DNA of 64,000 nt from Aureimonas sp. AU20 (GCF_001442755.1 NZ_CP006367.1:2418001-2482000); one strand, 5' to 3'. Shown: positions 53,320 to 62,568, counted from the stretch's first letter. Notes: a model not told the origin generated them from the letters alone. Numbers and translations are program-made.

Positions 53320-53346
53320 AAGGGCTCGCCGCAAGGCGGGCCCTTT
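53320..53346 (+). terminator. Terminator after eno
   Basis: AAGGGCTCGCC and GGCGGGCCCTT form an 11-bp stem (one mismatch or G-T) with a GCAA tetraloop, then TCCGTTTG. 30 bases after the eno stop. Confidence 0.75.
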
Positions 53347-53428
53347 CCGTTTGCGGCACCTGTTGAGAGTTCGTCAGCCTTAACGCGGCTTTAACGACGC
53401 TTTGACAGGATAGGGGGAGGAGAGCCCT

Positions 53429-53749
53429 ATGCGCACCAAACAAAAACGGAAGTCCTGGTTCACGCCGCTGATCGTCCCGGCCATCACCCTGCCGTGTCTG
53501 GCGTATTTCGCGATGCAATCTCAGACCGGGCGCTATGGTCTCGAGGCCAGCCAGGAGATGCGCGGCGAGCTGGTCGCCAAAACCAAGGCCTATGACGACC
53601 TTATGCTCTCTCGAAAAGCCTTGGAGCAACGCGTCAAATTGCTCAGCGATGGGACCTTGGAGCGTGATATGATCGATGAGCGCGCGCGGCGTGCGCTCAA
53701 TATGTCGAACGACGACGAGATCACCATACTGGGTCCTTGGAAGGGATGA
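53429..53749 (+). CDS. FtsB/DivIC-like septum formation initiator
   Basis: 106-residue bitopic protein: basic N-terminus, one transmembrane helix (LIVPAITLPCLAYFAMQ) and a periplasmic coiled coil (EMRGELVAKTKAYDDLMLSRKAL), ending in MIDERARRALNMSNDDEI. This matches FtsB of the FtsQLB divisome complex, which in alphaproteobacteria usually lies between eno and pdhA. Identity is supported more by context than by motif. Confidence 0.88.
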   Translation: MRTKQKRKSWFTPLIVPAITLPCLAYFAMQSQTGRYGLEASQEMRGELVAKTKAYDDLMLSRKALEQRVKLLSDGTLERDMIDERARRALNMSNDDEITILGPWKG

Positions 53750-53788
53750 ACTGACTTTCGGTTAATTTTTGCCGCATCGCAGCATTTA

Positions 53789-53807
53789 ATCTTATTCTAG
53801 TTAAGAT
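53789..53807 (+). promoter_or_regulatory. Inverted repeat upstream of the pdhA promoter
   Basis: ATCTTA-N7-TAAGAT in an AT-rich patch, 12 bases before the -35 box of pdhA. Size and position fit an activator or repressor site. No regulator is identified. Confidence 0.35.
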
Positions 53808-53818
53808 ACGTGGATCTC

Positions 53819-53846
53819 TTGCTCTGAAGGTCGCCGTGGCTATACT
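53819..53846 (+). promoter_or_regulatory. Promoter of the pdhA operon
   Basis: -35 TTGCTC and -10 TATACT separated by 16 bases, about 50 bases before the pdhA start. Confidence 0.6.
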
Positions 53847-53896
53847 GCGCGCCGATCGGTCCGCTGTCCGCGGGCGTCGAGGACGAGGAATCACGA

Positions 53897-54991
53897 ATGG
53901 CAACGGGTAAGCAGAAGGCCGGCGCAATCGACGTGGCCGAAAAGGACGCGCAGTCCTCTGCCGAAATCGTCAAGACGCTCGAGAGCTTCGAGCCGCCCGC
54001 ACCTCTGGAATTCGCACGCGACGAAGACCTTCGCGCCTATCGCGACATGCTTCTGATCCGCCGCTTCGAAGAAAAGGCCGGCCAGCTTTATGGCATGGGC
54101 TTCATCGGCGGCTTCTGCCATCTCTACATCGGCCAGGAAGCGGTCGTCGTCGGCATGCAGATGGCGATGAAGGAGGGCGATCAGGTCGTCACCGGCTATC
54201 GCGACCACGGCCACATGCTGGCCACCGGCATGGAATCGCGCGGCGTCATGGCCGAGCTCACGGGGCGCCGCAGCGGCTACTCCAAGGGCAAGGGTGGTTC
54301 CATGCACATGTTCTCCAAGGAGAAGAACTTCTACGGCGGCCATGGCATCGTGGGCGCGCAGGTCTCGATCGGCACGGGACTGGCCTTCTCCAACCAATAT
54401 CGCGGCAACGATTCCGTCGCGATCACGTATTTCGGTGACGGCGCGGCCAACCAGGGCCAGGTCTACGAGAGCTTCAACATGGCCTCGTTGTGGAAGCTTC
54501 CGGTTATCTACATCATCGAGAACAACCGCTACGCCATGGGCACATCGGTCAACCGCGCCTCGGCCGAGACGAATTTCGCTCATCGCGGCATCTCCTTCAA
54601 GATCCCGGGCATTCAGGTCGACGGAATGGATGTGCGCGCGGTGAAGGCCGCCGCCGACCTCGCCGTTGCCCATTGCCGCGAGGGCAAGGGTCCGATCATC
54701 CTTGAGATGATGACCTACCGCTATCGCGGACACTCCATGTCCGACCCGGCCAAGTATCGCACGCGCGACGAAGTGCAGAAGATGCGCGCCGAGCGCGATC
54801 CGATCGAGCAGGTCCGCCAGCGCCTGATCGAAGCGCACAATGTCAGCGAAGACGAGCTGAAGTCGATCGACAAGGACGTTCGCGACATCGTGGCCGACGC
54901 GGCCGATTTCGCCCAGAACGATCCGGAGCCGGACGTGTCCGAGCTTTGGACCGACATCTATGCCGACGAAGTCCCGCAGGCTGCGGAGTAA
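53897..54991 (+). CDS. pdhA: Pyruvate dehydrogenase E1 component, alpha subunit
   Basis: 364-residue half of the heterotetrameric E1. With PdhB it decarboxylates pyruvate using thiamine diphosphate. The ThDP motif runs from GDGAANQGQVYE to IIENNRYAMG. The loop YRGHSMSDPAKYRTRDEV holds the serines phosphorylated in mitochondrial homologues. An N-terminal 35-residue hydrophilic extension precedes the fold. pdhB begins 9 bases after the stop. Confidence 0.97.
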   Translation: MATGKQKAGAIDVAEKDAQSSAEIVKTLESFEPPAPLEFARDEDLRAYRDMLLIRRFEEKAGQLYGMGFIGGFCHLYIGQEAVVVGMQMAMKEGDQVVTGYRDHGHMLATGMESRGVMAELTGRRSGYSKGKGGSMHMFSKEKNFYGGHGIVGAQVSIGTGLAFSNQYRGNDSVAITYFGDGAANQGQVYESFNMASLWKLPVIYIIENNRYAMGTSVNRASAETNFAHRGISFKIPGIQVDGMDVRAVKAAADLAVAHCREGKGPIILEMMTYRYRGHSMSDPAKYRTRDEVQKMRAERDPIEQVRQRLIEAHNVSEDELKSIDKDVRDIVADAADFAQNDPEPDVSELWTDIYADEVPQAAE

Positions 54992-55000
54992 GAGGGCACC

Positions 55001-56422
55001 ATGCCGACTGAAATCCTGATGCCCGCCCTTTCTCCGACGATGGAAGAGGGCACCCTCTCGAAGTGGGTCAAGAAGGAGGGCGACAGCGTCGCCCCCGGTG
55101 ACGTGATCGCCGAGATCGAGACCGACAAGGCGACGATGGAAGTCGAAGCCGTGGACGAAGGCACGATCGGAAAGATCTTGGTTGAGGCCGGCACTGAGGG
55201 CGTGAAGGTCAACGCCCCCATCGCCATCCTGCTCGCCGAGGGCGAGAGCGCCAGCGACATCGGCAAGGGCTCGCCCGCGCCGGCCAAGTCCGCGCCTGCG
55301 GCGACGCCCGAGGAAGCCAAGCCCGAGGCTAGCGAGGGCGACAAGTCGAAGCCCGCACCGGTGCCGGCGCAGGGTCTGTCGCACCCTTCCGTCGAGGACG
55401 CCGAAGGCGATTATGCCGAGGAAATCCCCGCCGGCACCGCCATGGAAACCAAGACGGTGCGCGAAGCGCTCCGCGAGGCGATGGCCGAGGAAATGCGTCG
55501 CGACGAGACCGTCTTCCTCATGGGCGAGGAAGTCGCGGAGTACCAGGGCGCCTACAAGATCAGCCAGGGCCTGCTGGACGAGTTCGGCGCACGCCGCGTG
55601 GTGGACACGCCGATCACGGAGCACGGCTTCGCGGGTCTGGCCGTCGGCGCCGGCTTTGCCGGTCTGAAGCCGATCGTCGAGTTCATGACGTTCAACTTCT
55701 CGATGCAGGCGATCGACCACATCATCAACTCGGCGGCCAAGACGCTCTACATGGCCGGCGGACAGATGGGCTGCCCGATCGTGTTCCGCGGCCCGAACGG
55801 CGCGGCGGCCCGCGTCGGCGCGCAGCACAGCCAGGACTATGCCTCCTGGTACAGCCACATCCCCGGCCTCAAGGTCGTGCAGCCCTTCACGGCTGCCGAC
55901 GCCAAGGGACTGATGAAGTCCGCCATCCGCGATCCGAACCCGGTCATATTCCTTGAGAACGAGATCCTCTACGGCCACTCGTTCGAGGTGCCGCAGGTCG
56001 AGGACTGGACGGTTCCGATCGGCAAGGCGCGTGTCCACCGCAAGGGCAAGGACGTGACCATCGTCTCCTTCGGCATCGGCATGACCTATGCCGTGGCAGC
56101 GGCCGAGCAGCTGGCCAAGGAAGGGATCGACGCCGAGGTGATCGATCTGCGTACCATCCGTCCGATGGACGTCGATGCGATCGTGCGATCGGTCAAAAAG
56201 ACGAACCGCTGCGTCACCGTCGAAGAAGGCTGGCCGCAGGGTTCGATCGGTTCTGAGATCGCCTCGCAGCTCATGGTCCGGGCCTTCGACTATCTCGACG
56301 CGCCGGTGCTGAAGGTATGCGGCAAGGACGTGCCCATGCCCTACGCCGCCAATCTCGAGAAGCTGGCTCTGCCCTCCGCCAAGGAAGTGGTCGAGGCGGT
56401 GAAGGCCGTCTGCTACCGCTGA
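55001..56422 (+). CDS. pdhB: Pyruvate dehydrogenase E1 component, beta subunit, with lipoyl domain
   Basis: 473 residues. An N-terminal lipoyl domain (1-80, lipoyl-lysine K43 in ETDKATMEV) is joined by an Ala/Pro/Glu-rich linker to a standard E1-beta from about 145 ([66 protein letters not shown]). E1-beta with its own lipoyl domain is a known rhizobial/alphaproteobacterial variant. The lipoyl DNA is partly identical to that of pdhC. Confidence 0.97.
   Translation: MPTEILMPALSPTMEEGTLSKWVKKEGDSVAPGDVIAEIETDKATMEVEAVDEGTIGKILVEAGTEGVKVNAPIAILLAEGESASDIGKGSPAPAKSAPAATPEEAKPEASEGDKSKPAPVPAQGLSHPSVEDAEGDYAEEIPAGTAMETKTVREALREAMAEEMRRDETVFLMGEEVAEYQGAYKISQGLLDEFGARRVVDTPITEHGFAGLAVGAGFAGLKPIVEFMTFNFSMQAIDHIINSAAKTLYMAGGQMGCPIVFRGPNGAAARVGAQHSQDYASWYSHIPGLKVVQPFTAADAKGLMKSAIRDPNPVIFLENEILYGHSFEVPQVEDWTVPIGKARVHRKGKDVTIVSFGIGMTYAVAAAEQLAKEGIDAEVIDLRTIRPMDVDAIVRSVKKTNRCVTVEEGWPQGSIGSEIASQLMVRAFDYLDAPVLKVCGKDVPMPYAANLEKLALPSAKEVVEAVKAVCYR
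55100..55152 (+). repeat. 53-bp direct repeat, copy 1 (pdhB lipoyl domain)
   Basis: Identical to 56697-56749 in pdhC. It encodes the strand-turn-strand around the lipoyl lysine ([19 protein letters not shown]). Confidence 0.95.
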
Positions 56423-56467
56423 GCTGACGCGGCCCGCGCGACACGATGATCGCGCATGACATTCCGG

Positions 56468-56486
56468 GGCGGCGCAAGGCGCCGCC
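56468..56486 (+). other. Hairpin between pdhB and pdhC
   Basis: GGCGGCGC/GCGCCGCC 8-bp perfect stem with loop AAG, in the 175-base pdhB-pdhC gap. No T-run. Could adjust E2 expression or protect mRNA ends. Confidence 0.5.
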
Positions 56487-56597
56487 TCGCCCAGCGTAAG
56501 ATGCGGGCAGAGCAGGGCAGGGCCTTTCGCCGCCCGATGCCGCTCATTCTATGGATTCGATGCCCCGCCACGCGGGCGATTGAGGAGATCCGGGCCG

Positions 56598-58025
56598 ATG
56601 CCGATCAACGTGACGATGCCGGCGCTCTCGCCGACCATGGAAGAAGGCAATCTCGCGAAGTGGCTGGTCAAGGAAGGCGATAAGGTTTCTTCGGGCGACG
56701 TGATCGCCGAGATCGAGACCGACAAGGCGACGATGGAAGTCGAAGCCGTCGATGAAGGCACGGTCGCCAAGATTCTCGTCCCCGCCGGGACGGAAGGCGT
56801 GAAGGTCAACGCGGTGATCGCGATTCTCGCCGCCGAAGGCGAGGACGCCTCAGCTGCCGCTTCCGGTGGTGGCGAATCCGCTAAGCCCACCGCCTCCGCG
56901 GCGCAGTCCGTCGCCAGTGATGATGCCGTGGTCGGCAAGCAGAGCGACGCGGCTGATGCCGGCCAGCGCGGCTATGAGCGCGCGGCCGAGACCGCCTCGG
57001 CCAGCGAAGGCGGCAAGGGCAGCGCTGGCTCCGCCACGAGCGCCGGCAATGCGTCGGCCTCGGGCCGTGTTTTCGCTTCGCCGCTGGCGCGCCGGATTGC
57101 CAAGGAGCAGGGGGTCGATCTTTCGGGCGTCACGGGTTCAGGTCCGCATGGCCGCATCGTGAAGTCGGATATCGAGCGCGCCGCGCAGGAACCGAAATCG
57201 GCCAAGCCGCCGGAAGCCAAGGCCGCCCCGCAGGCAGCCACCGAGACTCAAGCTGCCGCGCCGATCGCCAAGGCTTCGAACGACGACGCCATTCTCAAGC
57301 TCTTCGCCGAAGGGTCCTACGAGAAGATCCCGCATGACGGGATGCGCAAGACCATCGCCAAGCGCTTGGTCGAGTCCAAGCAGACCGTGCCGCATTTCTA
57401 CCTCTCGGTAGATTGCGAGCTCGACGCGCTCTTGGCGCTGCGCAAGCAGCTGAACAGCTCGGCGCCGATGGTCAAGGGCGAGGCAGGCGAGCGCCCCGCC
57501 TACAAGCTTTCGGTCAACGACATGGTCATCAAGGCCATGGCCTGCGCGCTGAAGGCGGTGCCGGAGGCGAATGTTTCCTGGACGGAAAGCGCTATGCTGA
57601 AGCACAAGCACGCCGATGTCGGCGTCGCCGTGTCGATCGAAGGCGGCCTGATCACGCCGATCATTCGCCGCGCCGAGGAGAAAACGCTCTCCGTCATCTC
57701 CAACGAGATGAAGGACCTCGCCAAGCGCGCGCGCAGTCGCAAGCTGAAGCCCGAGGAATATCAAGGCGGCACGACGGCCGTTTCGAACCTCGGCATGTTC
57801 GGCATCAAGGACTTCTCAGCCGTCATCAACCCGCCGCATGCCACGATCCTTGCGGTCGGCGCGGGCGAGGAGCGGGCTGTCGTGAAGAGCGGTGCGGTGG
57901 CGATCGCCAATGTCATGACCGTGACGCTTTCGACCGACCATCGCGCGGTGGACGGCGCGCTCGGCGCCGAACTGATCTCGGCCTTCAAGCGGTTCATCGA
58001 AAACCCGATGAGCATGCTGGTCTGA
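56598..58025 (+). CDS. pdhC: Dihydrolipoamide acetyltransferase, E2 of pyruvate dehydrogenase
   Basis: 475-residue core subunit. It has an N-terminal lipoyl domain (K43), an Ala/Ser-rich linker, a peripheral subunit-binding domain (about 156-192: FASPLARRIAKEQGVDLSGV, then GSGPHGRIVKSDIE) and a catalytic domain ending with the active-site DHRAVDGALGAEL. GAGGAG precedes the start. It forms the complex with PdhA, PdhB and LpdA encoded alongside. Confidence 0.97.
   Translation: MPINVTMPALSPTMEEGNLAKWLVKEGDKVSSGDVIAEIETDKATMEVEAVDEGTVAKILVPAGTEGVKVNAVIAILAAEGEDASAAASGGGESAKPTASAAQSVASDDAVVGKQSDAADAGQRGYERAAETASASEGGKGSAGSATSAGNASASGRVFASPLARRIAKEQGVDLSGVTGSGPHGRIVKSDIERAAQEPKSAKPPEAKAAPQAATETQAAAPIAKASNDDAILKLFAEGSYEKIPHDGMRKTIAKRLVESKQTVPHFYLSVDCELDALLALRKQLNSSAPMVKGEAGERPAYKLSVNDMVIKAMACALKAVPEANVSWTESAMLKHKHADVGVAVSIEGGLITPIIRRAEEKTLSVISNEMKDLAKRARSRKLKPEEYQGGTTAVSNLGMFGIKDFSAVINPPHATILAVGAGEERAVVKSGAVAIANVMTVTLSTDHRAVDGALGAELISAFKRFIENPMSMLV
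56697..56749 (+). repeat. 53-bp direct repeat, copy 2 (pdhC lipoyl domain)
   Basis: Identical to 55100-55152 in pdhB. Confidence 0.95.
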
Positions 58026-58056
58026 TCGGCAACCGGGTCGGGAAGGCGGGTCCAGC

Positions 58057-58692
58057 ATGAAAACCATTCTGTGCTACGGCGACTCCCTGACCTGGGGCTA
58101 CGACGCCGAAGGGCCGGGTCGCCATAGCCATGGCGACCGCTGGCCTTCGGTCGTCGCCGACCAATTGTCGGGCCGCGCTCGCATCATCCCGGAGGGATTG
58201 AACGGGCGCACCACGGCCTATGACGACCATCTGGCCCCAGCTGATCGCAACGGCGCGCGTGTGCTCCCCACGATGCTCGCCTCGCATGAGCCGATCGACA
58301 TTGTTGTACTCGCGCTCGGTACGAACGATCTCAAGGCGCATACGGGAGGCGGCACGGCCTTTCAGGCGGCGGCAGGGGTTGGGCGCTTGATCTCCATCGT
58401 GCGGGAGTTCCGCTCAACGTTCGGCTTCGGCTGCCCGGAGATCGTGATCATGTCGCCACCGGCCCTCGTTCCGACCGACAATCCTGACTTTCGAGACATG
58501 TTCGGCGGTGCAATCGCCGAGTCCCAGAAACTCAAAGCCGCCTATGCGCGGATCGCGCTGCAGGAGCGCTGCGCTCATGTTGCGGCGTCCGACCATTGCG
58601 CGGCGACGCCGCTCGACGGAGTCGATCTCGACGCAGACAACACAAGGTCTCTCGGTCTCGCAATCGCCTCCGCCTTGAAGACCCTCGTCTGA
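58057..58692 (+). CDS. SGNH/GDSL hydrolase with altered block-V His
   Basis: 211-residue protein of the SGNH esterase family (arylesterase-like). Block I: CYGDSLTWG with Ser10. Block II: GLNGRTT. Block III: GTND with N90. In block V the family DxxH is DGVD (187-190), so the expected catalytic His is Asp (codon GAT at 58624-58626). It lies 31 bases after pdhC and 53 before lpdA, inside the pdh operon. It may be inactive, or may use another base. Substrate unknown. Confidence 0.85.
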   Translation: MKTILCYGDSLTWGYDAEGPGRHSHGDRWPSVVADQLSGRARIIPEGLNGRTTAYDDHLAPADRNGARVLPTMLASHEPIDIVVLALGTNDLKAHTGGGTAFQAAAGVGRLISIVREFRSTFGFGCPEIVIMSPPALVPTDNPDFRDMFGGAIAESQKLKAAYARIALQERCAHVAASDHCAATPLDGVDLDADNTRSLGLAIASALKTLV

Positions 58693-58745
58693 TTTCCCAA
58701 GCGCCATCGGGCGCTTCACCCTTTCTCCATCAGGGAGCCGCTCCT

Positions 58746-60197
58746 ATGGCCGACAGCTACGATATCCTCATCATCGGCGGTGGACCGGGCGGCTATGTCG
58801 CGGCGATCCGCGCCGCGCAGCTCGGCTTCAAGACCGCCGTGGTCGAGCGGGAGCACATGGGCGGCATCTGCCTGAACTGGGGCTGCATCCCGACCAAGGC
58901 GCTGCTGCGCTCGGCCGAGATCTTCCACTATGCCGAGCATGGTGAAAACTATGGCCTCAAGATCGAGAAGCCGAGCTTCGACATCTCGGCGGTCGTGAAG
59001 CGTTCGCGCGGCGTCTCGGCGCAGCTGAACGGCGGCGTCGCCATGCTGATGAAGAAGAACAAGATCGACATCATCTGGGGTCAGGCGAAGATCACCAAGG
59101 CCGGCAAGGGTGGCCCGGTCGAGATCGAGGTCGGCGAGCCGACCAAGCCAGCCGTGCAGCCGCAAAATCCAGTGCCCAAGGGCGCTCTCGGCCATGGCAC
59201 CTATAAGGCGAAGCACGTCATCGTCGCGACCGGCGCGCGGCCGCGTGTCCTTCCCGGCATCGAGCCGGATGGGGATCGGATCTGGACCTATTTCGAGGCG
59301 ATGAAGCCGGCTTCCATGCCGAAGTCGTTGATCGTCATGGGCTCAGGCGCGATCGGCATCGAGTTCGCCTCGTTCTACCGCACGATGGGCGCCGAAGTGA
59401 CGGTGGTGGAACTGCTGCCGCAGATCCTCCCCGTGGAAGACGCAGAGATCGCCGCCGTTGCCAGGAAGCAGTTCGAGCGCCAAGGTCTGAAGATCCTCTC
59501 CGACGCCAAGGTCGCCAAGGTTACCAAGACCAGCGAAGGTGTCGAAGTCACGGTGGAGCAGGGTGGGAAGACGCAGGTCCTGAAAGCCGAGCGGCTGATT
59601 TCGGCGGTTGGCGTCCAGGGCAACACCGAAGGCCTGAATCTCGAAGGCGTCGGCGTTGTGGTCGAACGCGGTCTCGTCAAGATCGACGCGGTCGGTCGGA
59701 CGAATGTGGAAGGCGTTTATGCGATCGGCGACGTCGCTGGTGCGCCGATGCTGGCCCACAAGGCCGAGCACGAGGGCACGATCTGCGTCGAAGCGATCAA
59801 GGGTCTTCACGTCCACCCGATGAAGCGCGAGCAAATCCCCGGCTGCACCTATTGCCAGCCGCAGGTCGCATCCGTCGGCCTGACGGAGGCGAAGGCCAAG
59901 GAAGGCGGTCGGGAGATCAAGGTCGGCCGCTTCCGCTTCGTCGCCAATGGCAAGGCAATCGCACTCGGCGAGCCAGAAGGCATGGTGAAGACCATTTTCG
60001 ACGCGAAGACCGGGGAGCTTCTCGGCGCTCACATGGTGGGTGCGGAAGTCACCGAACTGATTCAGGGTTTCGTGGTCGCCATGGGTCTCGAGACCACGGA
60101 AGAAGACCTGATGCACACGGTCTTCCCGCATCCGACCCTTTCGGAAATGATGCACGAGAGCGTTCTCGACGCCTATGGCCGCGTCATTCATATGTAA
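58746..60197 (+). CDS. lpdA: Dihydrolipoyl dehydrogenase (E3)
   Basis: 483-residue flavoprotein that reoxidises lipoyl groups with NAD+. FAD site ILIIGGGPGGYVAAIRAAQ, redox disulphide in GGICLNWGCIPTKALL, NAD site VMGSGAIGIEFASFY, second FAD motif VYAIGDVAGAPMLAHKAEHEG, and the catalytic His-Glu in PHPTLSEMMHE. An insert around 130-150 (PVEIEVGEPTKPAVQPQ) is usual for alphaproteobacterial E3 of PDH. Confidence 0.97.
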   Translation: MADSYDILIIGGGPGGYVAAIRAAQLGFKTAVVEREHMGGICLNWGCIPTKALLRSAEIFHYAEHGENYGLKIEKPSFDISAVVKRSRGVSAQLNGGVAMLMKKNKIDIIWGQAKITKAGKGGPVEIEVGEPTKPAVQPQNPVPKGALGHGTYKAKHVIVATGARPRVLPGIEPDGDRIWTYFEAMKPASMPKSLIVMGSGAIGIEFASFYRTMGAEVTVVELLPQILPVEDAEIAAVARKQFERQGLKILSDAKVAKVTKTSEGVEVTVEQGGKTQVLKAERLISAVGVQGNTEGLNLEGVGVVVERGLVKIDAVGRTNVEGVYAIGDVAGAPMLAHKAEHEGTICVEAIKGLHVHPMKREQIPGCTYCQPQVASVGLTEAKAKEGGREIKVGRFRFVANGKAIALGEPEGMVKTIFDAKTGELLGAHMVGAEVTELIQGFVVAMGLETTEEDLMHTVFPHPTLSEMMHESVLDAYGRVIHM

Positions 60198-60210
60198 GCG
60201 GGATAAAACT

Positions 60211-60236
60211 TCGGCTCCGGCACCATCCGGAGCCGA
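60211..60236 (+). terminator. Probable terminator hairpin after lpdA
   Basis: Perfect 10-bp stem TCGGCTCCGG/CCGGAGCCGA with a 6-base loop, 13 bases after lpdA. Only a short pyrimidine tract follows. Confidence 0.55.
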
Positions 60237-60318
60237 CTTCCTACCTTGACCGGACATATTTTCGCCCATTTACCCCATGGGCGAGCCGAAGTGCCGCAGG
60301 TTTGGAAGGAGTTTTTGT

Positions 60319-60573
60319 ATGAACGGCGTTGGAATTATCATGTCGATCATCCTCGGCGGTCTGGCCGGGTGGGTCGCAGAAAAGATCATGAAGGCCAATG
60401 TCGGCCTGCTGACCAACATCATCCTCGGCATCGTCGGTGCCCTGTTCTTGAACTTCATCCTGGGCCTGCTTGGGGTCTATACCGCGCCTTCCCTTATCGT
60501 TCAGTTCATCGTCGCCATTGTCGGCGCCTGCATCCTGATCTTCCTCTGGCGCGCGATCCGCGGCCGGGCCTAA
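60319..60573 (+). CDS. GlsB/YeaQ/YmgE family small membrane protein
   Basis: 84-residue very hydrophobic protein with three transmembrane helices and Gly-rich faces (IIMSIILGGLAGWVAEKIMK, NIILGIVGALFLNFILGL). It matches the transglycosylase-associated or stress-linked YmgE family, whose function is unclear. AAGGAG lies 8 bases before the ATG. Commonly found near lipA/lpd in rhizobia. Confidence 0.87.
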   Translation: MNGVGIIMSIILGGLAGWVAEKIMKANVGLLTNIILGIVGALFLNFILGLLGVYTAPSLIVQFIVAIVGACILIFLWRAIRGRA

Positions 60574-60615
60574 GGTCTCGTTGCGTCCCGAGGTGGCCTG
60601 TCTTAAATAGGGCTC

Positions 60616-61587
60616 ATGGTCACCGTTCTCGACACGCGCAAAGTGGCCGAGGCTTCGCCTCGGCCACGTCACCCTGAAAAGGCCCACCGTCCCGATACGG
60701 AGGTGTTGCCGAAGCCGGACTGGATCCGCGTCAAGGCGCCCGTCTCGCCCGGCTATTTCGAGACCCGAGAGATCGTCAAATCCAGCAAGCTGGTGACGGT
60801 TTGCGAAGAGGCGGGTTGCCCCAATATCGGCGGCTGCTGGGAAAAGAAACACGCGACTTTCATGATCATGGGCGGGATCTGCACCCGCGCCTGCTCCTTC
60901 TGCAATGTGGCGACGGGTCTGCCTCATGCGTTGGACATGGGGGAACCGGCCAGCGTCGCCCGCGCGGTCGCCCAGATGGGGCTGACCCATGTCGTCATCA
61001 CCTCGGTGGATCGGGACGATCTTCCCGATGGTGGCGCCGAGCATTTCGTCCAAACCATTCGCGCCATCCGCGCCGCAGCGCCTGGGACGACGATCGAAAT
61101 CCTGACGCCGGACTTCCTCCGCAAGCCGGGTGCGCTGGAGCGCGTGGTCGAGGCGCGACCCGATGTCTTCAACCACAATCTGGAAACCGTGCCGCGCAAC
61201 TACCTGACCGTTCGGCCAGGCGCACGTTACTTCCATTCGATCCGCCTTCTGCAGCGGGTCAAGGAACTCGATCCGACGATCTTTACGAAGTCCGGCATCA
61301 TGGTCGGGCTTGGCGAGGAGCGGAACGAAATCCTGCAGCTCATGGACGATCTGCGCACGGCTGACGTGGACTTCATGACGATCGGCCAATATCTCCAGCC
61401 GACCCGCAAGCATCATCCCGTGATCCGCTACGTGACGCCGGAGGAGTTCAACTCCTACGAGACGGTCGGCCGCACCAAGGGCTTTCTTCTCGTTGCCTCC
61501 AGCCCCCTTACGCGGTCCTCGTTCCACGCGGGTGAGGATTTCGAGAAGCTGAAGGCGGCGCGTCTGGCGAAGCAGGCTGCAGCCTAA
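60616..61587 (+). CDS. lipA: Lipoyl synthase
   Basis: 323-residue radical-SAM enzyme that inserts sulphur into octanoyl groups on lipoyl domains such as those of PdhB and PdhC. Both clusters are visible: [12 protein letters not shown] for the auxiliary Fe-S cluster and CTRACSFC for the SAM cluster. The C-terminal [13 protein letters not shown] holds the conserved RSSF. Placement in the pdh region fits its role. Confidence 0.97.
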   Translation: MVTVLDTRKVAEASPRPRHPEKAHRPDTEVLPKPDWIRVKAPVSPGYFETREIVKSSKLVTVCEEAGCPNIGGCWEKKHATFMIMGGICTRACSFCNVATGLPHALDMGEPASVARAVAQMGLTHVVITSVDRDDLPDGGAEHFVQTIRAIRAAAPGTTIEILTPDFLRKPGALERVVEARPDVFNHNLETVPRNYLTVRPGARYFHSIRLLQRVKELDPTIFTKSGIMVGLGEERNEILQLMDDLRTADVDFMTIGQYLQPTRKHHPVIRYVTPEEFNSYETVGRTKGFLLVASSPLTRSSFHAGEDFEKLKAARLAKQAAA

Positions 61588-61591
61588 ATCA

Positions 61592-62056
61592 ATGCCGAAG
61601 TTCGAAAGCAGTCGCCTCGTCAAGCATACGCCGGGTCAGATGTTCGATCTGGTCGCGGATGTCGAGCGCTATCCCGATTTCCTTCCGCTGTGCCAACGCC
61701 TTGTGGTCCGCTCCCGCAAGGAGCGGGACGGCAAGACATTGCTGATCGCCGACATGACGGTGGCCTACAAGCTGGTCCGAGAGACGTTCACGTCTCAGGT
61801 CCTGCTGAAGCCGGCCGAACTGGAAATCGACGTCAAATATGTCGACGGACCCTTTCGCTATCTGGAGAACCGTTGGTTCTTCAAACCGCATGCCAATGGC
61901 TGCGAGGTCGTGTTTTTCATCGACTATGAATTCAAGAGCCGGACGCTTGGCCTTCTGATGGGCTCGATGTTCGACTTCGCCTTCCGCCGTTTCTCCACCG
62001 CCTTCGAGGAACGGGCGGATCGAATCTACGCGCCGGAACGGGTCGCGGAAGCTTAG
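61592..62056 (+). CDS. Coq10/RatA-like START-domain protein
   Basis: 154-residue START/SRPBCC protein beginning MPKFESSRLVKHTPGQMFDLVADVERYPDFLPLC, the family hallmark. Pipelines often call it toxin RatA. In alphaproteobacteria it is closer in context to Coq10, which binds ubiquinone and aids respiration. No antitoxin partner (RatB) is adjacent. Four bases separate it from lipA, and its end overlaps the convergent cinA-like gene by 4 nt. Confidence 0.88.
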   Translation: MPKFESSRLVKHTPGQMFDLVADVERYPDFLPLCQRLVVRSRKERDGKTLLIADMTVAYKLVRETFTSQVLLKPAELEIDVKYVDGPFRYLENRWFFKPHANGCEVVFFIDYEFKSRTLGLLMGSMFDFAFRRFSTAFEERADRIYAPERVAEA

Positions 62057-62568
62057 TCGCCGACTTGACGCGGCGCGTTCTGGAGCAGGGCGGTTTCGAT
62101 AAATTCGAGCGCGACGCGCACGGACTCGCGCCGGATGGCGTCGCGACCGAGCGCGCCGAAGCGCATTTCTCGATGCTCGACGCCGCGTTCGCTGGCGAGG
62201 CCGAAATGCACGAGGCCCACTGGCTTGGCCTCGGTCCCACCGCCGGGACCAGCGATGCCCGTGACCGACAAGGCGATGTCCACCTTGGCGCGAGCCCTCG
62301 CTTCCCCCGCCATCTCCAGCGCGACGGCCTGCGACACGGCACCGTGGGTCGCCAAGCTCTCACCGGACACGCCAAGCAAGTCCTGCTTTGCCCCATTGGA
62401 ATAGGTGACGAAGCCTCGGTCGAAAACGACCGAAGAGCCTTCGATTGCCGTCAGCGCGGCTGCGACGAGACCGCCCGTGCAGGATTCCGCCGTGGCCAGG
62501 GTGAGTCCATGCTGCCGCGCGAGTTCGACGATCCGGCGCGCCTGAGCGAGGATGCCGTCCTCAGTCAC
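62053..62568 (-). CDS. CinA-C family nicotinamide-nucleotide amidohydrolase (PncC)
   Basis: 171-residue stand-alone CinA C-terminal domain, which deamidates NMN to nicotinate mononucleotide. The catalytic Ser and Lys region is seen in [18 protein letters not shown], with [15 protein letters not shown] and [18 protein letters not shown]. The GTG start overlaps the ispDF stop. The N-terminal CinA domain is absent, as is usual for this form. Confidence 0.92.
   Translation of the reverse strand: MTEDGILAQARRIVELARQHGLTLATAESCTGGLVAAALTAIEGSSVVFDRGFVTYSNGAKQDLLGVSGESLATHGAVSQAVALEMAGEARARAKVDIALSVTGIAGPGGGTEAKPVGLVHFGLASERGVEHREMRFGALGRDAIRRESVRVALEFIETALLQNAPRQVGD

Noticed and set aside
53891..56038. 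715-codon open frame on the minus strand across pdhA and pdhB
   Set aside because: It mirrors two certain genes on the plus strand. Long antisense frames arise from GC-rich third positions, and no ribosome site or known domain is seen.
56423..56597. Small gene in the pdhB-pdhC gap
   Set aside because: The only frame there is Arg-rich, lacks a ribosome site and runs into pdhC out of frame. A hairpin is all I can support.
61592..62056. RatA-type toxin-antitoxin module
   Set aside because: Only one gene is present and the context is lipA and cinA; there is no partner antitoxin.
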